Origin: Azophilus sp965116165
Lineage (GTDB): Bacteria; Pseudomonadota; Gammaproteobacteria; Pseudomonadales; Azotimanducaceae
Length of the DNA: 64,000 nt
Direction: 5' to 3'
NCBI GenBank assembly: GCA_965116165.1
Contig: OZ220484.1
Coordinates: forward strand, 186,001 to 250,000
Shown piece by piece: positions 61,290 to 64,000 of the stretch. The notes beneath the pieces were generated by a model. The model did not search any database. It was not told the origin of the DNA and saw nothing but the letters and a program-made list of their open reading frames with translations. The position numbers and the translations under genes were made by a program. The stretch's first letter is position 1. Each line of letters opens with the position of its first letter.

Positions 61290-61892
61290 CGGGTCACAGC
61301 GCAGTGGCCGACCTCTTGCGTCCTCGCGAATGCCGTCGCCGTCCCGGTCGGCCGCATGTCGTGCGCGGCCCTGGGTGTTTAGAATCAATTGCCTTGCGAA
61401 GCGGGGATTGCGATCGGCGGGGCAATACTGGAAGTTGCCGGGTTGCCAATCCGTGACACCGGTTGCCGTGAAACGCAGGTAGCTTCGGTTGCCGAAGGAT
61501 CGCCAAGTGATGGTTTCTCCGGTGTCCAGCCCAGCTAGCCGGGCACCGACAAGCTCGCCGTCGTCGACCCGCCGGTCGCCATCGGCATCGGCGAAGATCA
61601 ACATGCCCTCATGCCAACTTTCCCGCCTGCCGCAAACCGGTCCCTGACCCGGACAGAGCGTCATGGCCCGGTGGTGATGAACGGCGAACTGGCGGGCGGT
61701 GTGCACGGCGCCGGCAACGGCGTTGATGCGGGCGGATGCGCGCTGGGCGGCCGCCATCTCGGTGAATTCGGGAACGGCGATACTCATGAGCACAGCCGCG
61801 ACGGCGAGGGTCGCCATCAGTTCATTCAGGCTGAACCCGCTGTTACGCCGACCCAATGCGAGGGAATGATATAAATAGGTTGTGTGGATCAA
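61284..61892 (-). CDS. fimT: FimT/GspH-like pseudopilin
   Basis: 202 residues from a TTG at 61892 (AGGATGG upstream). Prepilin signal NSGFSLNELMATLAVAAVLM with Glu5. FimT/GspH body: AQRASARINAVAGAVHTARQ near 49, cysteine pair LCPGQGPVCG, and FADADGDRRVDDGE. C-terminus has the CxxD-type end. Belongs to the pilin set at 57.5-60.3 kb but on the other strand. Confidence 0.88.
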   Translation of the reverse strand: MIHTTYLYHSLALGRRNSGFSLNELMATLAVAAVLMSIAVPEFTEMAAAQRASARINAVAGAVHTARQFAVHHHRAMTLCPGQGPVCGRRESWHEGMLIFADADGDRRVDDGELVGARLAGLDTGETITWRSFGNRSYLRFTATGVTDWQPGNFQYCPADRNPRFARQLILNTQGRARHAADRDGDGIREDARGRPLRCDPL

Positions 61893-62081
61893 CCCACCAT
61901 CCTGGTTGTTGAACTGGGAGCCTGAGCACCAATTAGTTGGCGGACAGGCGGTTCATCGGGGGAGTGTAGAGCGCGTTCCGTCTAGGTTGCAGAGGAAAAT
62001 GGCCCGTTTTCATTTGAGAGATTGACGCCCCGCACCGTCCGCTGGGATCGCTCGTTGCTGCTCGAACGAGCCTCGCCTATC

Positions 62082-62120
62082 TTGGGGAACCTCTGATTAA
62101 TCCTGTAACTACTGGGATCC
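62082..62120 (+). mobile_element. MITE family B, left-end fragment
   Basis: TTGG then GGAACCTCTGATTAATCCTG, a consensus left end, after which similarity stops. Lies between fimT and bamD. Confidence 0.75.
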
Positions 62121-62153
62121 GTTCCGTCCGCCGCGCCCTTCGGCTCGGGGTGG

Positions 62154-63182
62154 CTAAACGAATGGCAGCCACCGCAGCCAGCGCCGTTTTTTCTTCTTTT
62201 CTTTTTGCTCCTTATCTTCCTCCCTGTCGGCCTGCTCCGCGGCGGGGGCCGGCGGCGGCGTGAATCCTTCCGGGTGTTGCAAAGTGAGCGGCGGTGGGAC
62301 TTCGGGGCGGTCGAGTACACCGAAGGTCATCAGGTTCATCCAGGAGCGGTCGCGGTCGCGGATGCGTTCGGCCAATATCAAATCGCCGTTGGCGTCGAAT
62401 GACGAGTGATTGGGGTAGTTGATCGCCAACACCCGCAAGGCGTCGTTGGCGGCTTCGTCAAGGCCGAGTTTGTGATTCGCCTCGACGAGGACGATGAGCG
62501 CTTCGGCAATGGGCTCGTCGGCGGTCGGGTAGTTTTCCAAGACATAGCGGGCGCGATTTGCCGCCGCCACATAGGCACCGCGCCGAAGGTAGTAGTCGGC
62601 AATATGCAGTTCGTGCGCGGCGAGCAGGTTGCGCAGGTAAATCATGCGCTGCCGGGCGTCCGGGGCATATTGGCTGTGCGGAAAGCGTTGCAGTAGCTCG
62701 GCGAGGTCCGCGTAGGCCTGCTGGGCCGAAGTCATGTCGCGTTGGGAAGCATCCGAGGAAAACACGCGGTCGACCAGGCTGCGGTTTTTGTTGTAGGCCG
62801 CAAGCCCCTTGAGGTAGTAGGCGTAGTCGATATTGTCGTGCTGCGGATGCAGCCGAATGAAACGATCGGCCGCGGCGCGGGCCGTGTCATGATCGGAGGA
62901 TTGGTAGCGCGCGTAGACGAGTTCGAGTTGCGCCTGCTCGGCGTAGCGCCCGAACGGAAAGCGTGCTTCAAGCCGCTCTAGAACCTCGATGGCGCGGTCA
63001 TAGTTGCCGGAACGGAGGCTGCGTTGCGCGTTGCCGTAGAGGATTTGTTCGGTGGTATCGAGGTCTTCGTCCTCGTTCTTGTCGCCCCCACCGATAAATG
63101 GAATGTACTGGCAGGCACCGAGGATGCCGATCAGGGTGGCCACCAACAGAAGACGGGGGAGCGGGGCGGTTGCGGTTCTCAT
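62154..63182 (-). CDS. bamD: outer membrane assembly lipoprotein BamD
   Basis: 342 residues, about 95 longer than E. coli BamD (245). Lipoprotein signal with lipobox IGILGAC (Cys24). TPR-type repeats: AQRSLRSGNYDRAIEVLERL, AYYLKGLAAYNKNRSL, QAYADLAELLQRFPHSQYAP. The extra C-terminal part is Pro-rich, then highly charged (EDKEQKEKKKKRRW). Part of the BAM complex with BamA. Confidence 0.93.
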   Translation of the reverse strand: MRTATAPLPRLLLVATLIGILGACQYIPFIGGGDKNEDEDLDTTEQILYGNAQRSLRSGNYDRAIEVLERLEARFPFGRYAEQAQLELVYARYQSSDHDTARAAADRFIRLHPQHDNIDYAYYLKGLAAYNKNRSLVDRVFSSDASQRDMTSAQQAYADLAELLQRFPHSQYAPDARQRMIYLRNLLAAHELHIADYYLRRGAYVAAANRARYVLENYPTADEPIAEALIVLVEANHKLGLDEAANDALRVLAINYPNHSSFDANGDLILAERIRDRDRSWMNLMTFGVLDRPEVPPPLTLQHPEGFTPPPAPAAEQADREEDKEQKEKKKKRRWLRWLPFV

Positions 63183-63246
63183 AATGTTAATCTATCACTA
63201 ACACCCGGCCATGCCAAAGTCGGTGATGCGCCACTCAAACCAGCCA

Positions 63247-63368
63247 CAGCAATTCCCGCTAATGATGTGTGATGATTCGCTTGGGTCCGAATACCGAGCG
63301 AAATGGACCATTCAGGCATTGGTCGGGTACCACTTTTGGGGCATTGCCGTGCTTAGCGGGAATTGCTG
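63247..63368 (+). mobile_element. element D, complete copy (122 bp) upstream of rluD
   Basis: Perfect 16-bp inverted repeats CAGCAATTCCCGCTAA at 63247-63262 and 63353-63368. Flanked by AACCAGCC on both sides (left 63237-63245, right 63369-63377), a probable 8-9 bp target duplication. Ends 12 bp before the rluD start codon in the bamD-rluD divergent region. Confidence 0.85.
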
Positions 63369-63380
63369 AACCAGCCGCAG

Positions 63381-64000
63381 ATGGATTTCGAGAAAACGTT
63401 TGTCGATGTACCCCCCGACTTGGCCGGTCAGCGGACCGACCGGGCCGCCGCCTTGTTGTTCGAAGGGTATTCCCGAGCACGGTTGACCCGCTGGATGCGT
63501 CAAGGCGCACTGACGGTCGATGGTCAACCGTCCGCGCCGGACAGGAAATTACGGGGCGGCGAACGCCTGGCGATTGCGGTCGATGCGGAGCCGACCGCGA
63601 CCGATTCGTCGGCACAGCGGTGGGCAACACCCCAACCCGTTGCATTTGGGATCCTCCACGAGGACAAGCATTGTCTGGTTGTCAACAAGCCCGCGGGTAT
63701 CCCGGTTCATCCCGGAGCCGGGCATGCCGATGGCACCTTGGTCAACGGCCTGCTCCATCACCGCCCCGGCCTGGGCCAACTGCCCCGGGCGGGGATTGTG
63801 CATCGTATCGATATGCACACGTCCGGTCTGCTGGTCGTGGCGGCATCGGCAATGGCGCAGCGGCACCTTGGCGCGGCTATCGCGGCGCACCGAGTTGTTC
63901 GCCGCTACCTTGGCGTTGCGGAAGGCGTCCTGATCGCGGGCCGCACCATCAACAGGCCGATTGGCCGCGACCACCGGCTACGAACGCGCCGGTGGATACG
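63381..64000 (+). CDS. rluD: ribosomal large-subunit pseudouridine synthase D, 3' truncated by window edge
   Basis: 206 residues visible from the ATG at 63381. S4-like RNA-binding domain (TDRAAALLFEGYSRARLTRW, DGQPSAPDRKLRGGE), then the synthase domain: NKPAGIPVHPGAGH near 103 and the catalytic motif GIVHRIDMHTSGLLVVA near 137-153. In this family the catalytic motif is HRLDxxTSG; here Leu is Ile. The leader is almost entirely element D. Divergent from bamD, a conserved pairing. Confidence 0.92.
   Translation, partial: MDFEKTFVDVPPDLAGQRTDRAAALLFEGYSRARLTRWMRQGALTVDGQPSAPDRKLRGGERLAIAVDAEPTATDSSAQRWATPQPVAFGILHEDKHCLVVNKPAGIPVHPGAGHADGTLVNGLLHHRPGLGQLPRAGIVHRIDMHTSGLLVVAASAMAQRHLGAAIAAHRVVRRYLGVAEGVLIAGRTINRPIGRDHRLRTRRWI

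Noticed and set aside
4881..62120. Dispersed family B repeats considered as a CRISPR array or REP sequences
   Set aside because: Copies are kilobases apart with no spacers, have inverted ends and 4-bp target duplications; they are transposon-derived.

Overview
The window looks like a chromosomal segment of a gammaproteobacterium. The evidence is gene content and order: one 1305-residue PurL, ispB // rplU-rpmA-obgE-proB, rpsT (TTG start) next to murJ, ribF, lspA, a minor-pilin cluster, bamD and rluD. The core is GC-rich. It is broken up by AT-richer accessory stretches and by an unusually dense set of short non-coding mobile elements (MITE-like). The order ispB-rplU...-bamD-rluD is familiar for the class, but ileS is not between ribF and lspA and no pilY1 follows pilX. 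Genus cannot be told from the sequence alone.

Layout. 1-7.7 kb is a decaying defence island. It holds an intact AbiE-type toxin-antitoxin pair (antitoxin cut by the window edge), an XRE regulator with a conserved partner gene, a second truncated copy of that XRE unit, a DUF2335 membrane protein, an ARPP-1 (DUF6569) protein, two NADAR relics, three small unknown genes, and a relic of a second AbiE pair. 7.7-18.5 kb is the main defence block. Four tightly packed genes encode a DrmA-type helicase, a DrmB-type DUF1998 protein, a short SF1 helicase and a 553-residue protein I do not recognise. A knot of nested MITEs follows, then a NERD-nuclease/SF1-helicase fusion overlapping a Fic-fold protein whose catalytic His is Gln. 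This block has the core pair of DISARM but no methylase and no PLD nuclease, and it is my best candidate for an undescribed system.

18.7-23.7 kb is housekeeping (tadA, purL, gamma carbonic anhydrase). 24-41 kb is an aromatic-degradation region whose parts match a chlorophenol/chlorocatechol ortho route: TfdB-like phenol monooxygenase, intradiol chlorocatechol-type dioxygenase, cycloisomerase fragment, dienelactone hydrolase, maleylacetate reductase and 3-oxoadipate-type CoA transferase. With them are the acetaldehyde dehydrogenase/aldolase pair of a meta pathway, a TonB receptor, and OsmC-like and CMD proteins. Several members are broken: the LysR regulator is split and inverted, the cycloisomerase is a fragment, and a Rieske oxygenase is a pseudogene. 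41.5-46.4 kb is a three-gene operon with ATGA overlaps: a GPP34-cytochrome P450 fusion, an APH/ecdysteroid-kinase-like phosphotransferase and a DHA2-type MFS exporter.

46.6-64 kb returns to core genes: leuA behind a Leu-rich leader peptide, a ccsA-like gene, tRNA-Pro(CGG), ispB, rplU, rpmA, obgE, proB, rpsT, murJ, lspA, type IV pilins, ribF, fimT, bamD, and rluD running off the end.

Mobile elements. I define families by their ends. A is 100 bp with an 8-bp target duplication. B is about 99 bp with IS5-like YTAR targets and about ten full or partial copies. C is 127 bp at TA. D is 122 bp with perfect 16-bp ends. E is about 180 bp at YTAR targets. F is a 30-bp repeat often beside E, and G is a 79-bp hairpin. 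The only complete autonomous element is one IS3-family insertion, which landed inside an A copy. B and E copies coincide with the stop codon of the neighbouring gene in four cases, and two A copies in opposite orientation bracket an inverted half of the LysR gene.
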